A stretch of DNA of 64,000 bases. Source: Paraburkholderia phenazinium. GTDB taxonomy: Bacteria; Pseudomonadota; Gammaproteobacteria; Burkholderiales; Burkholderiaceae. Under the pieces are notes generated by a model. The model was not told the DNA's origin. It searched no databases and worked only from the letters and a program-made list of their open reading frames with translations. This document shows, piece by piece, positions 44,536 to 56,243 of this stretch; the first letter of the stretch is position 1, and each line of letters begins with the position of its first letter. The DNA is taken from positions 3,286,001 to 3,350,000 of the forward strand of contig NZ_FSRM01000001.1 of NCBI RefSeq assembly GCF_900141745.1, written 5' to 3'. The position numbers were made by a program, and so were the translations under genes.

Positions 44536-46098
44536 ATGGCTCAGTCTCAAGCGCCCATTCCTCATCCGCCGTTAGAGGGGGCGCAGTTGGTGATCGGCAC
44601 CATCGCGGTGTCGCTCGCCGTCTTCATGAACGTGCTCGACACCTCGATTGCAAACGTGTCGATCCCGTCCATCTCCGGGGATCTCGGCGTCTCGTCCGAT
44701 CAAGGCACGTGGGTGATCACGTCGTTCGCGGTGGCGAACGCGATCTCCGTGCCCTTGACCGGCTGGCTCACCGAGCGCATCGGCCAGGTGCGCCTGTTCA
44801 TGGCGTCGATCATCCTGTTCGTGATCTCATCGTGGATGTGCGGTCTTGCGCCGACGCTGCCCTTCCTGCTCGCCTCGCGCGTGCTGCAAGGCGCGGTCGC
44901 CGGGCCGATGATTCCGCTGTCTCAAACACTTTTGCTGGCCAGCTATCCACGCGCGAAGGCGCCCATGGCGCTTTCCATGTGGGCCATGACCACACTGATT
45001 GCACCGGTGGCCGGCCCGATTCTGGGCGGCTGGATCTCGGACAACATCTCATGGCCGTGGATCTTCTACGTCAACATTCCGGTCGGCACAATTGCCGCCA
45101 TCGCCACGTGGACGATCTTCCGCAATCGCGATTCGGCAATCCGTAAGGCGCCGATCGACGGCGTGGGACTCGCCTTGCTGATCATCTGGGTCGGCTCGCT
45201 GCAGGTGATGCTCGACAAGGGTAAAGACCTCGACTGGTTCGCCTCCACCACGGTCGTGGTGCTAGCGCTGACCGCGGTGATCGCGCTCGCGTTCTTCATT
45301 GTCTGGGAACTGACGGCGGAACATCCTGTGGTCGACCTGTCGCTGTTCAGCAAGCGCAATTTCACCGGCGGCACGGTGGCGCTATCGATCGGCTATGGGC
45401 TCTACTTCGGCAACCTCGTGTTGTTGCCGCTGTGGTTGCAAACCGATCTGGGCTACACCGCCACCAACGCCGGTCTCGTTATGGCGCCGGTCGGCTTCTT
45501 CGCGGTGCTGCTCTCGCCCATCACCGGCAAGATTTTGCCGCGTACCGATCCGCGCTACATCGCCACGGCGTCGTTCCTGGTGTTCGCGCTGTGTTTCTGG
45601 ATGCGTTCGCGCTATACCACCGGCGTCGACACGTTTTCGCTGCTGGTTCCCACGCTGATTCAGGGCATCGGCATGGCGGGGTTCTTTATTCCGCTGGTGT
45701 CGATCACGTTGTCAGGTCTGCCAGGCAACCGGATTCCGGCGGCATCGGGATTGTCGAACTTCGTGCGGATCATGTGCGGCGGTATCGGCACGTCGATTTT
45801 CCAGACTGCCTGGGATCACCGCACGATCCTGCATCACGCACGCCTGAGTGCCCAGGCCAACCTGTATAACCCGGTGTTCGATCAGTCGATACGTCAGATG
45901 GGTGCGGCCGGCTTCAGTCAGCCGCAGGCGTACGGTCTCTTCAACAATATGGTGACGCAGCAGGCGGCGCAGTTGGGGGTGAACGATCTGTTCTACGTCT
46001 CGGCAGGGATCTTCGTCGCGCTGATTGCGCTGATCTGGATCACGAAGCCTGAGCGAGCAGGTGGCGATGCCGGTGCAGCGGCGGCAGCGGCGCATTGA
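44536..46098 (+). CDS. EmrB/QacA-type DHA2 drug:proton antiporter
   Basis: 520 residues with 14 predicted membrane helices. Family motifs include LDTSIANVSIPSISGDLGVS (motif D1), WVITSFAVANAISVPLTGWL, the motif A region LTERIGQVRLF and motif C APVAGPILGGWISDNISWPW. It exports hydrophobic or aromatic compounds with the EmrA and NodT partners. Substrates cannot be told from sequence. It is the last gene of the cassette and is followed by a terminator shared with truB. Confidence 0.94.
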   Translation: MAQSQAPIPHPPLEGAQLVIGTIAVSLAVFMNVLDTSIANVSIPSISGDLGVSSDQGTWVITSFAVANAISVPLTGWLTERIGQVRLFMASIILFVISSWMCGLAPTLPFLLASRVLQGAVAGPMIPLSQTLLLASYPRAKAPMALSMWAMTTLIAPVAGPILGGWISDNISWPWIFYVNIPVGTIAAIATWTIFRNRDSAIRKAPIDGVGLALLIIWVGSLQVMLDKGKDLDWFASTTVVVLALTAVIALAFFIVWELTAEHPVVDLSLFSKRNFTGGTVALSIGYGLYFGNLVLLPLWLQTDLGYTATNAGLVMAPVGFFAVLLSPITGKILPRTDPRYIATASFLVFALCFWMRSRYTTGVDTFSLLVPTLIQGIGMAGFFIPLVSITLSGLPGNRIPAASGLSNFVRIMCGGIGTSIFQTAWDHRTILHHARLSAQANLYNPVFDQSIRQMGAAGFSQPQAYGLFNNMVTQQAAQLGVNDLFYVSAGIFVALIALIWITKPERAGGDAGAAAAAAH

Positions 46099-46183
46099 CG
46101 GTTGATGTGGCTTCGAAGGCGGGACTTGAGCAGGTTTGGCTCAGCGTGATTGACTCAACGTCTTCGAAGCAAGCGCAGCAATG

Positions 46184-46220
46184 AAAAAGGCGGTACCGCA
46201 ATGACGGGGCCGCCTTTTTT
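46184..46220. terminator. Bidirectional terminator between emrB and truB
   Basis: AAAAAGGCGG and CCGCCTTTTT pair around a 16-nt loop with T-rich sequence on both strands. It separates the rightward efflux cassette from the leftward ribosome-biogenesis operon. Confidence 0.8.
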
Positions 46221-46239
46221 GTTTTTTGCGAATCGCGCC

Positions 46240-47175
46240 TTAGCTTGCCGCGTTCACCACGAGTCGCTCCGGCGCCAGCACGCCCTCGCCTAGCTTCGCG
46301 ACGCCAAGCAGCTTGCTTTCCGCAGCGTAGACGCGCACACGCTCCGCAGCAGCCGCCTCTTTGGTCAACGTGAGATCGGCCAGACGCAGGCGCTGACCGT
46401 GCAGAAAGCGGCGTGCGCCTTCTTCATCGAGCTGCACTGCCGGGAAAGTCGAAAGCAGAGCGTCGACCGGCTGCAGCCACTTATCGCGCTCGGCTTCGGC
46501 CGCGTCGGACAACGCATCGAGCGTCACCGAATGTTCCAGCGTCAACGCGCCGACGCCCGTGCGCCGCAATGCAACCAGATGCGCGCCACAGCCAAGCGCC
46601 TCGCCGATATCCTCGGCCAGCGTGCGCACGTACGTTCCCTTGCTGCAAGTCACGCGGAACGTCACATCAGGCAGCGAGCAAGCCAGCATCTCAAGCGCAT
46701 GAATCATCACCGGACGCCCTTGCCGCTCCACCACCTGACCCGCCCGTGCGTATTCGTACAGCGGTTTGCCGTCGCGCTTGAGCGCCGAATACATGGGCGG
46801 CACCTGCACGATGTCGCCGCGAAAGCGCTCCATCGCAGCAACGACCGCCGGCTGATCACAGGCCACTTCGCGCGTTTCGATCGCCTCGCCTTCCGCGTCG
46901 CCGGTAGCCGTGCGGATACCGAGGCGCATGGTGGCCTCGTAGGTCTTGTCGGCTTCGAGCAGATCCTGCGAGAACTTGGTCGCCTCGCCGAAACACAGCG
47001 GCAGCAAACCGGTGGCGAGGGGATCGAGCGTGCCGGTATGGCCAGCCTTCTTCGCCAGGTAAAGGCGCTTCACCCGGATCAGCGCGTCGTTGCTCGACAG
47101 GCCAATGGGCTTGTCGAGCAATAGCACACCATCGAGCGCGCGACGCGGCACACGGGGCCGTTGAGGTGCGGTCAT
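46240..47175 (-). CDS. truB: tRNA pseudouridine-55 synthase
   Basis: 311 residues. The TruB signature is clear: GVLLLDKPIGLSSNDALIRV, then the catalytic region AGHTGTLDPLATGLLPLCFG with the active aspartate, and later CSKGTYVRTLAEDIGEALGC. It forms pseudouridine 55 in the T-loop of tRNAs. It is last in the rimP-nusA-infB-rbfA-truB order. The start at 47175 (MTAPQRPRVPRR) precedes the conserved core by 14 residues. Confidence 0.95.
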   Translation of the reverse strand: MTAPQRPRVPRRALDGVLLLDKPIGLSSNDALIRVKRLYLAKKAGHTGTLDPLATGLLPLCFGEATKFSQDLLEADKTYEATMRLGIRTATGDAEGEAIETREVACDQPAVVAAMERFRGDIVQVPPMYSALKRDGKPLYEYARAGQVVERQGRPVMIHALEMLACSLPDVTFRVTCSKGTYVRTLAEDIGEALGCGAHLVALRRTGVGALTLEHSVTLDALSDAAEAERDKWLQPVDALLSTFPAVQLDEEGARRFLHGQRLRLADLTLTKEAAAAERVRVYAAESKLLGVAKLGEGVLAPERLVVNAAS

Positions 47176-47262
47176 ATCAAAACGATGAGGACGAACGGGA
47201 AGTCAGCATGGGCAACATGCAGTCAACGGTGAGCATCGAGGAATCTGCAACACCGCGCGCAA

Positions 47263-47628
47263 TCACTCGTCTTTCGCGCGGCTAGCGTTCGCCTCGTCGA
47301 TCAGACGCGACATTTCCACAGCACGTTCGATGGTTTTGTCGTAGTGGAAATGCAGCGTCGGCACCGTGTGGATATGCAGGCGCTTGAACAACTGATTGTG
47401 CAGATGGCCAGCCGCATGAATCAGGCCTTGCAGCGTCTGTTGCGGGTCGCCGGTCAGCGTCGTGAAGTAGACCTTCGCGTGCGCGTAGTCCGGCGTCAGT
47501 TCGACGCTCTGAATCGTGACCATACCGATGCGCGGGTCTTTGATCTCGCGCAGCAGCTCGGACAGGTCGCGCTGGATCTGATCGGCGATCTGCACGTTGC
47601 GATTGGGAGAAGTACGTTTCTTAGGCAT
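47263..47628 (-). CDS. rbfA: Ribosome-binding factor A
   Basis: 121 residues with the RbfA KH-like fold motifs: [16 protein letters not shown] helix ([20 protein letters not shown]), [20 protein letters not shown] and [20 protein letters not shown]. It assists maturation of the 30S subunit, including 16S rRNA processing. ATG 47628 ([11 protein letters not shown]) gives the standard length. It lies between infB (152 bp upstream) and truB (87 bp downstream). Confidence 0.95.
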   Translation of the reverse strand: MPKKRTSPNRNVQIADQIQRDLSELLREIKDPRIGMVTIQSVELTPDYAHAKVYFTTLTGDPQQTLQGLIHAAGHLHNQLFKRLHIHTVPTLHFHYDKTIERAVEMSRLIDEANASRAKDE

Positions 47629-47780
47629 GGTGAATCCGTGATCCGCTCTGGCGGATAGCAATGGGGTTCGCGTCTCCCTGGCGGGGCCGCGAACGCACGC
47701 GAGCACAAAATGCACGCGCACAAAAACAAGGGGCGGAGGGGCGCAAGCGCCCGCCCCGCCCCTTCAGCGTTGCGCCTGAA

Positions 47781-50735
47781 TTACAGCGAACGCGCGACTT
47801 CAGTGACTTCGAAGACTTCGAACTGGTCGCCTTCGATAATGTCGTTGAAGTTCTTGATCGACATACCGCACTCGAAGCCCTGACGCACTTCCTTGACGTC
47901 GTCCTTGAAGCGCTTGAGCGAATCGAGCTCGCCCGTATGAATCACGACGTTGTTGCGCAGCACGCGCACCGACGACGAGCGCTTGACGAAGCCGTCCGTG
48001 ACCATACAACCGGCCACCGCGCCGACCTTCGGCACCTTGAAGACCTGACGAACTTCGACCATACCGGTGACGACTTCGCGCTTCTCCGGTGCCAGCATGC
48101 CCGACATCGCAGCCTTCACTTCATCCACAGCGTCATAGATGATGTTGTAGTAGCGAATGTCGATACCGTTGGACTCCGCCAGCTTGCGCGCCTGTGCATC
48201 CGCACGGGTGTTGAAGCCGATGATGACCGCCTTCGAAGCCGTTGCCAGGTTGACGTCGTTTTCGCTGATGCCGCCCACCGCGCCGTGCACGATCTGCACG
48301 CGCACTTCGTCGGTAGAGAGCTTTTGCAGCGATTGCACCAGCGCTTCCTGCGAACCCTGCACGTCGGCCTTGACGATAAGCGGCAGGTACTGCACTTCGC
48401 CTTCGCCCATCTGTTCCAGCATGTTCTCGAGCTTCGCGGCCTGTTGCTTGGCCAGCTTGACGTCGCGGAACTTGCCTTGACGGAACAGTGCGACTTCACG
48501 CGCCTTGCGGTCGTCCGGCATGACGATGACTTCTTCGCCAGCCTGCGGCACTTCCGACAAACCTTGAATCTCAACCGGGATCGACGGACCAGCCGACTTG
48601 GTCGGCTTGCCGGTCTCGTCGAGCATGGCGCGCACGCGGCCATAGGCGCTGCCTGCCAGCACGACGTCACCACGGTTCAACGTACCCGACTGAACCAGGA
48701 TCGTTGCAACCGGACCCTTACCCTTATCGAGCTTCGCTTCGATGACCAGACCCTTGGCCGGCGCTTCGACCGGTGCCTTCAATTCCAGCACTTCGGCCTG
48801 CAGCAGCACGTTTTCGAGCAGGTCGTCGATGCCTGCGCCGGTCTTGGCCGACACCGACACGAACGGCGAATCGCCACCGTATTCTTCCGGCACGACGCCT
48901 TCCGCGACGAGTTCCTGCTTCACGCGCTCCGGATTCGCATCCGGCTTGTCGATCTTGTTGATCGCGACGACGAGCGGCACGCCGCCTGCCTTCGCGTGGG
49001 CAATCGCTTCCTTCGTCTGCGGCATCACGCCGTCGTCGGCTGCAACCACCAGAATCACAATGTCCGTTGCCTTCGCACCGCGAGCACGCATGGCCGTGAA
49101 GGCCTCGTGACCCGGCGTGTCGAGGAACGTGATCACGCCGCGCGGCGTTTCCACGTGGTACGCGCCAATATGCTGTGTAATCCCGCCCGCTTCACCCGCT
49201 GCCACCTTGGCGCGGCGGATGTAGTCGAGCAGCGACGTCTTGCCGTGGTCGACGTGACCCATGACCGTGACGACCGGCGGACGCGGCAGCGATTCTGCAT
49301 CGGAGCTGACCTCGCCTTCGACCAGCATCGCTTCCGGATCGTCCAGCTTGGCCGCAACCGCATGATGGCCCAGTTCTTCGACGATGATCATCGCCGTTTC
49401 CTGGTCCAGCATCTGGTTGATCGTGACCATCTGGCCGAGCTTCATCATCGACTTGATGACTTCGGACGCCTTGACGGCCATCTTGTGCGCCAGATCGGCC
49501 ACCGTAATCGTTTCCGGCACGTGCACTTCGCGCACGATCGGTTCGGTTGGCGCCTGGAACGTGGTGTTCTGATCCTGATGCTTGCCGCGACCCTTCGGGC
49601 CACCGCGCCAGCCGCGATCGACACCGCCGCTCGTATCGCCACGCGTCTTGATACCGCGGCGCTTCGCTGCGTCGTCCTGCCAGCCGCCCTTGCCCGCGCC
49701 CGGCTTCTTCTTGTCGCCAGCCGACGGTGCGGGAGTCGCAGACGGCGTTGCCGCCACCGGCTTCTTGGCAGCCGGACGCGCCGGCGCTTCGCCTGCCGGA
49801 CGAGCCGGCTTGTGCAACGTGCCCTTGGCTTCCGCAGCCTTAGGCGCTTCAGCGGGCTTGACGGCCGCAGCCGGAGCAGCAGCAGGCTCAGGCGCCTTGG
49901 GCTGGGCCGCCTTGCGCGGCGTGCTCATCATTTCGCGAATGGCACGCGCTTCGGCTTCTGCCTTCGCACGGCGCTTGCTGATTTCTTCCTGCTCGGCGCG
50001 CGTCTTTTCCGCGGCCAGACGCGCTGCGTCTTCCGCCTTCTTCGCGGCTTCGCGTTGCGCCGCGCGTTCCGCTGCGGCGCGTTCGTCGTCCTGTTCGGTC
50101 GCCGCAGCCGGTGCTGCTACTTCGGGCTGCGCAGCTTGCACAACCTGCTCGACCTTCTTCTGCGTGGCAGTTTCGGCGGCGGCAGCAGCGCGCTTCTTCG
50201 CCGCTTCCTCTTCCGCACGACGCCGCTCGGCTTCGGCAGCCTGCTCACGCGCCTGACGCTCGGCTTCTTCGCGTTCGAGCTGTTCCTGACGCGCTTTCAG
50301 CTCCTGAGCCTGCTTTTCGAGCAGCTCGGCTTCGTGACGCGCTTCTTCCTCGCGACGCTGAAGTTCGAGGTCATCCGTATCGACGTCGGCCTCAGCCACA
50401 TGATTCGATGCATCGCCGCCTTCGCCACCCGCTTCGTCGCGGCGGACGAACGTGCGCTTCTTGCGCACTTCGACCTGAATGGTACGAGCCTTACCCGTCG
50501 AATCAGACTGCTTGATTTCCGACGTATGCCGTTTCGTCAGCGTGATCTTGCGCTTGTCCGCATCAGTCGAGCCGTGAGACTTGCGCAAGTGGTCGAGCAG
50601 ACGCGCCTTGTCCGTTTCGGACAGGGTGTCGTCTTCGCTCGCTTTAGTGACGCCTGCTGCCTGCAGCTGCTCAAGCAGCACGCCTGCAGGCATTTTCAGT
50701 TCCGCGGCAAATTGGGCTACGTTGTTACTCGCCAT
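47781..50735 (-). CDS. infB: Translation initiation factor IF-2
   Basis: 984 residues. The N-terminus has an IF2-N fold ([20 protein letters not shown]), then a long Ala/Glu/Arg-rich charged helix and an Ala/Pro/Lys-rich linker to about residue 400. The G domain has [12 protein letters not shown] (near 490), DTPGHEAF and NKID, followed by domains II-IV. It brings fMet-tRNA to the 30S subunit. aagagga precedes ATG 50735. It is 92 bp after nusA. The long linker is normal for beta-proteobacterial IF2. Confidence 0.97.
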   Translation of the reverse strand: MASNNVAQFAAELKMPAGVLLEQLQAAGVTKASEDDTLSETDKARLLDHLRKSHGSTDADKRKITLTKRHTSEIKQSDSTGKARTIQVEVRKKRTFVRRDEAGGEGGDASNHVAEADVDTDDLELQRREEEARHEAELLEKQAQELKARQEQLEREEAERQAREQAAEAERRRAEEEAAKKRAAAAAETATQKKVEQVVQAAQPEVAAPAAATEQDDERAAAERAAQREAAKKAEDAARLAAEKTRAEQEEISKRRAKAEAEARAIREMMSTPRKAAQPKAPEPAAAPAAAVKPAEAPKAAEAKGTLHKPARPAGEAPARPAAKKPVAATPSATPAPSAGDKKKPGAGKGGWQDDAAKRRGIKTRGDTSGGVDRGWRGGPKGRGKHQDQNTTFQAPTEPIVREVHVPETITVADLAHKMAVKASEVIKSMMKLGQMVTINQMLDQETAMIIVEELGHHAVAAKLDDPEAMLVEGEVSSDAESLPRPPVVTVMGHVDHGKTSLLDYIRRAKVAAGEAGGITQHIGAYHVETPRGVITFLDTPGHEAFTAMRARGAKATDIVILVVAADDGVMPQTKEAIAHAKAGGVPLVVAINKIDKPDANPERVKQELVAEGVVPEEYGGDSPFVSVSAKTGAGIDDLLENVLLQAEVLELKAPVEAPAKGLVIEAKLDKGKGPVATILVQSGTLNRGDVVLAGSAYGRVRAMLDETGKPTKSAGPSIPVEIQGLSEVPQAGEEVIVMPDDRKAREVALFRQGKFRDVKLAKQQAAKLENMLEQMGEGEVQYLPLIVKADVQGSQEALVQSLQKLSTDEVRVQIVHGAVGGISENDVNLATASKAVIIGFNTRADAQARKLAESNGIDIRYYNIIYDAVDEVKAAMSGMLAPEKREVVTGMVEVRQVFKVPKVGAVAGCMVTDGFVKRSSSVRVLRNNVVIHTGELDSLKRFKDDVKEVRQGFECGMSIKNFNDIIEGDQFEVFEVTEVARSL

Positions 50736-50827
50736 TCATTCCTCTTAATGCAAGGACCGATTCCTTGCGGTTAGCATCGTGTCATGCGGCCTGGGGCCGC
50801 TTCAATTTAGTGCGCCATGGTCATTTC

Positions 50828-52303
50828 TCACTGGAACCAATGTTCACGTGCTTTCATGATCAACGCCTTAGCGGCATCCTCTTCCATCGCGGTCATCTCG
50901 ACCAATTCATCTACAGCCAGCTCGGCCAGATCGTCACGTGTGTGAATCTGATGTTCGGCCAGCTTCGCGAGCAGGTCGGCGTCGATGCCGTCCAGGCTCT
51001 TCAGGTCGAGTGCAACATTTTCGACCTTTTCTTCATTTGCGATTGCCATCGTCAGCAACGCATCGCGTGAGCGATTGCGCAGCTCGTGCACAGTGTCTTC
51101 GTCGAACGCTTCGATCTCGAGCATCTCGTTGAGCGGCACATAGGCGATCTCTTCGAGGCTGGTAAAGCCTTCGTCGATCAGGATGTCAGCCACTTCCTCG
51201 TCGACATCGAGACGCGCCATGAACAGGTCACGCAGAACACCGCGTTCCTGATTCTGCTTTTGCGCAGATTCGTCCGGCGTCATGATATTGATCTGCCAGC
51301 CGGTGAGTTCGCTGGCAAGACGCACGTTCTGGCCGCTACGGCCGATTGCGACCGCCAGTTCGTTCTCGTCGACGACGACGTCCATCGAATGCTTTTCTTC
51401 ATCGACGACGATCGACTGCACGGCTGCCGGCGCGAGAGCGCCGATCACAAACTGGGCGGGATCTTCCGACCATAGCACGATGTCGACGTTTTCGCCACCG
51501 AGCTCGTTGCGCACAGCCTGCACGCGCGAACCGCGGATGCCGACACAGGTGCCGATCGGATCGATTCGCTTGTCGTAAGCGATCACGCCGATCTTGGCGC
51601 GCACGCCAGGGTCGCGCGCCGCCGCCTTGATCTCGAGCAGGCCCTGCTCGATTTCCGGCACTTCCATTTCGAACAGCTTCATCAGGAACTCGGGTGCCGT
51701 ACGCGAAAGTTCGATCTGCGGACCGCGAGCGGTGCGATCGACTTTGGCGATGTAGGCGCGCACGCGGTCGCCCACGCGCAGGTTTTCCTTCGGAATCAGC
51801 TGGTCGCGGCGCAGCAGCGCTTCGACACGGCCCGATTCGACGATGAAATTACCCTTGTCGAGGCGCTTGACCGTACCGGTCATGATGTTCTCGCCGCGTT
51901 CCAGGAAGTCGTTCAGGATCTGCTCGCGCTCGGCGTCGCGCACCTTCTGCAGGATCACCTGCTTGGCGGCCTGCGCGCCGATACGGCCAAATTCGATCGA
52001 CGGCACCGGTTCTTCGATGAACTCGTCGAGCTGCGCATCGGCCTTCTGTTCACGTGCTTCGAACAGCAGGATCTCCTGATCCGGCTCCTGCAGACCGGCT
52101 TCGTCCGGCACCACGCGCCAGCGGCGATACGTTTCGTGCTCGCCGCTTTCACGGTCGATATGGACGCGGATGTCCGCATCTTCTTCGAAGAGTTTTTTGG
52201 AGGCCGAAGCGAGAGCCGCTTCAAGCGCGGCAAATACCACGTCTTTGTCGACGTTCTTCTCGCGTGCCAGCGCATCCACCAGCATCAACACTTCGCGACT
52301 CAT
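50828..52303 (-). CDS. nusA: Transcription termination/antitermination factor NusA
   Basis: 491 residues: NusA N-terminal domain ([20 protein letters not shown]), S1 domain ([20 protein letters not shown]), KH domains ([40 protein letters not shown]) and two C-terminal acidic repeats (near 370-420 and 440-490). It modulates pausing and termination by RNA polymerase. The ATG at 52303 overlaps the rimP stop (ATGA) and has aggag upstream within rimP. Confidence 0.97.
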   Translation of the reverse strand: MSREVLMLVDALAREKNVDKDVVFAALEAALASASKKLFEEDADIRVHIDRESGEHETYRRWRVVPDEAGLQEPDQEILLFEAREQKADAQLDEFIEEPVPSIEFGRIGAQAAKQVILQKVRDAEREQILNDFLERGENIMTGTVKRLDKGNFIVESGRVEALLRRDQLIPKENLRVGDRVRAYIAKVDRTARGPQIELSRTAPEFLMKLFEMEVPEIEQGLLEIKAAARDPGVRAKIGVIAYDKRIDPIGTCVGIRGSRVQAVRNELGGENVDIVLWSEDPAQFVIGALAPAAVQSIVVDEEKHSMDVVVDENELAVAIGRSGQNVRLASELTGWQINIMTPDESAQKQNQERGVLRDLFMARLDVDEEVADILIDEGFTSLEEIAYVPLNEMLEIEAFDEDTVHELRNRSRDALLTMAIANEEKVENVALDLKSLDGIDADLLAKLAEHQIHTRDDLAELAVDELVEMTAMEEDAAKALIMKAREHWFQ

Positions 52304-52758
52304 TGTTTGCGGCTCCTAAAGTCAAACTTTGGAACGAGGCGTGCTTTATCGATGTCCGCGAGCGTGAAATCGAGCATCGCGGCGCCTTCCTTCCCTTCAA
52401 ATTCCAGACCGATCGTCTCGCCTTGCGGAGCATGCAGGATGCCCCGGTACGATTTCCGTCCGTCCAATGGCTTTTTCAATGTAATTGCCACTTCGCTGCC
52501 TGCGAAGCGTTCGAAATCCGCCAGTTTCTTCAGCGGGCGGTCGAGACCCGGCGACGATACTTCAAGCCGCTCATAATCGATATTTTCGACCGTCAGAACG
52601 TGCTGGAGCTGACGCGTGACCTTTTCGCAATCTTCGATTGCGATGCCGGCCGGCTGGTCAATGAAAATACACAGCATGCCGCGCCCGGTGCGCTCCAGAT
52701 CGACGAGCTCGTAGCCGAGACCCACGACCGTGGTTTCAATCAGTTCCGTCAGTTGCAC
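52300..52758 (-). CDS. rimP: Ribosome maturation factor RimP
   Basis: 152 residues with RimP motifs: [40 protein letters not shown] and [20 protein letters not shown]. It is needed for 30S subunit maturation. It starts with GTG at 52758 preceded by gaggg. It is first in the operon with nusA (four-base overlap), infB, rbfA and truB. The promoter should lie between 52759 and 52880; I could not define it. Confidence 0.95.
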   Translation of the reverse strand: MQLTELIETTVVGLGYELVDLERTGRGMLCIFIDQPAGIAIEDCEKVTRQLQHVLTVENIDYERLEVSSPGLDRPLKKLADFERFAGSEVAITLKKPLDGRKSYRGILHAPQGETIGLEFEGKEGAAMLDFTLADIDKARLVPKFDFRSRKQ

Positions 52759-53256
52759 AGTGCCCTCTAAGATGTTCGCGCGGCAAGCCTGCCGGTTTTA
52801 CCTGCAAACAACCTGCGGGCCGCGCGCCAAGCTGGCGCACGTTCGTGCTACCCGAGATGCCGAACCACAAACTAAAGCGGCAAAAAAAAATGGGCGAAAC
52901 GCCCATCATCTTATTGCCGGTGGTCGCACCTGAGCCGCACATGAAAAGCCGCACGCCCAGCGACTCTGCGATTGTAGCCATTTTTCAGGACAAACGCAAA
53001 CCGGCGCAGGGCATGAAACACGCATTTCCGCTTGATTTCACTGCGATCTTGGCTCAGATGGGGGCGAAAAGCGCATTGCGCAAGGTGTTCGGCGCAGCTT
53101 GCGGGGTTAGATCGCCAGTGGATCTCGCCCCGAATTTTGCATTCTGATTTTGCGGCCCGAATTTACGTTTTGTGGCGTGCTCGTCTTTTGCACGAAGCAG
53201 GCGTGCCCGACACGCCTGTCGAAACCCTTGCGCGGGCCGTATCCAGCCCTGCTGTC
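52759..53256. other. Intergenic region between rluB and rimP
   Basis: A 498-bp stretch with the rimP promoter region and, at 52882-52906, the rluB terminator. I see no gene, and in particular no tRNA, in the part between the terminator and the rluB stop. Confidence 0.6.
52882..52906 (-). terminator. Rho-independent terminator after rluB
   Basis: On the minus strand ATGGGCG pairs with CGCCCAT around TTT and runs into a T-tract of eight or more. It lies about 350 bp beyond the rluB stop and insulates rimP from upstream transcription. Confidence 0.8.
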
Positions 53257-55101
53257 CTAGCGACCGCGCGAGCGTCCGCGAGGACCGCCGCCGCGATTCG
53301 CTCCGGCGTTCGGATTGCCGCCGCCCGAGCGGTTCGCATTGCCGCCGCGGTTGCCCGGGCCTGCACCCGGTCCGCGACCGCCGCCGTTGCCCGGGTTGCC
53401 ACCCGCGGCGCCAGCGCGCTTGCCGCCGCCAGCAGCACGATTGCCGTTGCCCGACGGCGCACGGTTGCCATCGACTTCGCGGCCACCGCGCGGCACATTC
53501 GCCCCGCCACCGCTGCTCATCGGACCGGTGAAACCACCGCCGCTCGCACCCCGTCCCGCACCGCGACCGTAACCGCCGCCAAAGCCGGAACCGGCGCCAC
53601 CGCCGAAACCACCACCTGCCGCACCGCGACGCTGACCACCGCCACGCGGCGGTTGCTGATCGAAACGGCCATGCGACATCAGCACCGGCTCGCGATTAAT
53701 GAAGCCCATCGAGGTTTGCATCGGATCCGGCTGCTTGCGCTCAGGCGCCGCGCTGCGGCCACCCTTTTCTTCGCTGGTGGCCTTCAGCCCCACCGATGCC
53801 ATCAGGCTGCGCACCTGGTTGTCTTCGAGTTCTTCCCAACGGCCGCGCTTCAGACCCTTCGGCAGCGAGATCGGGCCGTGGCGGGTACGGATCAGGCGGC
53901 TGACCATCAGGCCGGCTGCTTCGAACATGCGGCGCACCTCGCGATTGCGGCCTTCGGCCAGCGCGACGTGATACCAGTGATTGGTGCCTTCGCCGCCGCC
54001 ATCGCGGATACGCAGGAAGTTCGCCGGGCCGTCTTCGAGTTCGACGCCGTGCAACAGTTTCTGACGCATCCCTTCGGCCAGCTCACCGACCACGCGTACC
54101 GCGTACTCGCGCTCGACGCTGTAACGCGGATGCATGAAGCGGTTTGCCAGATCGCCCGAGGTGGTCAGCATCAGCAGGCCTTCGGTGTTGAAGTCGAGAC
54201 GGCCGACCGCCAGCCACTTGGCGGTTTTCATCGGCGGCAGCTTGTCGAACACCGACGGACGCCCTTCCGGATCGGCGTGACTGACAATTTCGCCAGTCGG
54301 CTTGTGGTACAGCAGCACGCGCGGCGGCTTGTTTTGCAGCTTGCGCTTGACCGGCTTGCCGTTAATGCGAACCTGATCGGTCGGCATGATGCGTTGACCG
54401 ATGTGAGCCGGCTCGCCGTTGACCGAAACGCGGCCGGCGATGATCAGCTCTTCCATATCGCGGCGCGAACCCATGCCCGCTTCGGCGAGCACCTTGTGCA
54501 GCTTCGGTGCGTCGTCGTCCGGGGACAGCACTCGCTTCGGCGCAGCCGGCTTGCCACGACGCAGCATCGGGGCGCGCACGCCGCCGGTGGTGCTGTTGTC
54601 CGCGTCGAACGCGGGCGAGGTCACGTAAGAAAACAGATCGTCCGGGTTCGCGTCCGACGCGGCCGCGGCCACGACCGGCGCTTCGCCGCCACGGCGATTC
54701 TGACGCGGGCGGCCGCCTTCGCGCGGACCACCCTCACGGTTCGCCGCGCCTTCGCGCTTGCCACCTGCATTGCGGCGCGGACCCTGCCCCTTGGAGCCCG
54801 GTTCCTTGCGCGGCATGCGAACCTGCGCGACTACTTCGCCGTCCGGCGGCGCTTCCGTCACGACCGGTTCGGCCGCACCTTCCGCAGTCTTGTTCTTCGC
54901 CCCCGCGCGACGTCGCGCGATCAGGCTACGCGGCCCGCGGCGCAGTCCGCGGCGCGGACGTTCTTCGCCCTCGGCGCCTTCGGCGTTCGCCGGGCGATCG
55001 GACTCGCCTCCCGGTGCCTGCGAAGTACGCGTTTCGCCGGCGCGCGTGGCATGCACAGCGTGCTCGGATTCGGACGAATCGGTATCGTGGGTATCTGTCA
55101 A
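53257..55101 (-). CDS. rluB: 23S rRNA pseudouridine synthase RluB with long low-complexity ends
   Basis: 614 residues, about twice the length of E. coli RluB. The catalytic core (about residues 195-440) has an S4 domain ([20 protein letters not shown]), the catalytic Asp in [15 protein letters not shown] and [20 protein letters not shown]. The N-terminal 190 residues are charged and Arg/Gly-rich; the last 150 are Gly/Arg/Asn-rich with RGG-type repeats, resembling RNA-binding disordered tails. It modifies U2605 of 23S rRNA in E. coli. It lies 62 bp after scpB. Confidence 0.92.
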   Translation of the reverse strand: MTDTHDTDSSESEHAVHATRAGETRTSQAPGGESDRPANAEGAEGEERPRRGLRRGPRSLIARRRAGAKNKTAEGAAEPVVTEAPPDGEVVAQVRMPRKEPGSKGQGPRRNAGGKREGAANREGGPREGGRPRQNRRGGEAPVVAAAASDANPDDLFSYVTSPAFDADNSTTGGVRAPMLRRGKPAAPKRVLSPDDDAPKLHKVLAEAGMGSRRDMEELIIAGRVSVNGEPAHIGQRIMPTDQVRINGKPVKRKLQNKPPRVLLYHKPTGEIVSHADPEGRPSVFDKLPPMKTAKWLAVGRLDFNTEGLLMLTTSGDLANRFMHPRYSVEREYAVRVVGELAEGMRQKLLHGVELEDGPANFLRIRDGGGEGTNHWYHVALAEGRNREVRRMFEAAGLMVSRLIRTRHGPISLPKGLKRGRWEELEDNQVRSLMASVGLKATSEEKGGRSAAPERKQPDPMQTSMGFINREPVLMSHGRFDQQPPRGGGQRRGAAGGGFGGGAGSGFGGGYGRGAGRGASGGGFTGPMSSGGGANVPRGGREVDGNRAPSGNGNRAAGGGKRAGAAGGNPGNGGGRGPGAGPGNRGGNANRSGGGNPNAGANRGGGPRGRSRGR

Positions 55102-55163
55102 AACAACCTCAAAATGTCAGGTCGCGCGCGCCCGTTGCGGGCGCGGCAAAAAGTTCGGTTACG

Positions 55164-56243
55164 TCAGGCGCTGCGCGACTCGTTTTCGTCGTCGGTCAGT
55201 ACGCCCGCGTCCTGTGCGACATCGTGGCGATCTTCTGGATCGCCATGCGCCACACGTGTCGGGTTCGACTCGACGGCGTGCTCCGTACCGCGGAGTTCGC
55301 CCGAGTCGTGCGCGGGTGTTGCGGGACCGGCCTGGGAGACCGGATCCTGATCTTGTGCAACCGGAGCGGCGCTTGCGGCGGCATCGGCTTGCGGTTCAGC
55401 ATGTTCTTCAGCAGCAGTGCCGTGGTCCGGCTCTGCAAGGCCAGCTATTTCCGTTCCTGCCGGCGGCGCCGCCTCGGCGTCTTGAGCAAGCACATCTTCT
55501 TGAGCCGGGGCATCTTCATGTTCGGCAAAAGTGGGCTCGACACTATCGTGGGCACTGTTCAGCGCCGCAGCCACGGGCTGCTCTACGGCAACCGGTGCGT
55601 CAGCGGCCACGTCTTCCCCCGATACCGTAGCGTGGGCCGATGCCTCGGCGTCTATCTCTTCGTTCCCTTGCGCTACAGCGTCAGGAAATTCGATCGCATG
55701 CTGGCCCAGCAGATCGGCGTTCAGCTGCGCAGACGGATCGTCCAGCGGCGGCAATTCGTCAAGTGCCCGCAAACCGAGGTCGTCGAGAAACTGCCGGGTG
55801 GTCGCGTACAGCGCAGGCCTGCCGGGCACGTCACGATGGCCGATTACTTCGATCCAGCCTCTATCCTCGAGTTGCTTCACCACCTGCGTGTTCACCGTCA
55901 CGCCACGAATCTCTTCGATATCGCCGCGTGTGACCGGTTGCCGATACGCAATAATCGCGAGCGTCTCGAGAACGGCGCGCGAGTATTTCGGCGGTTTCTC
56001 GGGATGCAGTCGATCCAGATACGAACGCATCGCGGGCTTGCTTTGAAACCGCCAGCCCGACGCAAGCCCAACCAGCTCTACGCCGCGCCCGGACCAATCG
56101 TGTTTCAGGTCTTCGAGCAACGTGCGAACCGTATCTGCCGACACGCCGTCGGCAAAGAGCTTGCGCAGCTCAGCGAGCTTTAAAGGCTCCTGCGCGCAGA
56201 TCAAGGCAGTCTCGAGGACGATCTTCGCCTCTTGGGTATTCAT
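55164..56243 (-). CDS. scpB: Segregation and condensation protein ScpB with acidic tail
   Basis: 359 residues. The winged-helix ScpB core (about 1-185) shows [60 protein letters not shown] and [20 protein letters not shown]. The remaining 170 residues are acidic and Ala-rich. ScpB binds the SMC-ScpA complex and assists chromosome condensation. It starts at 56243 ([11 protein letters not shown]). scpA is not in the window. Confidence 0.93.
   Translation of the reverse strand: MNTQEAKIVLETALICAQEPLKLAELRKLFADGVSADTVRTLLEDLKHDWSGRGVELVGLASGWRFQSKPAMRSYLDRLHPEKPPKYSRAVLETLAIIAYRQPVTRGDIEEIRGVTVNTQVVKQLEDRGWIEVIGHRDVPGRPALYATTRQFLDDLGLRALDELPPLDDPSAQLNADLLGQHAIEFPDAVAQGNEEIDAEASAHATVSGEDVAADAPVAVEQPVAAALNSAHDSVEPTFAEHEDAPAQEDVLAQDAEAAPPAGTEIAGLAEPDHGTAAEEHAEPQADAAASAAPVAQDQDPVSQAGPATPAHDSGELRGTEHAVESNPTRVAHGDPEDRHDVAQDAGVLTDDENESRSA

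Noticed and set aside
47661..50774. A 1037-codon open frame opposite infB
   Set aside because: Shadow of infB codon bias; the product is Arg/Leu/Phe-rich without domain pattern and has no ribosome site.
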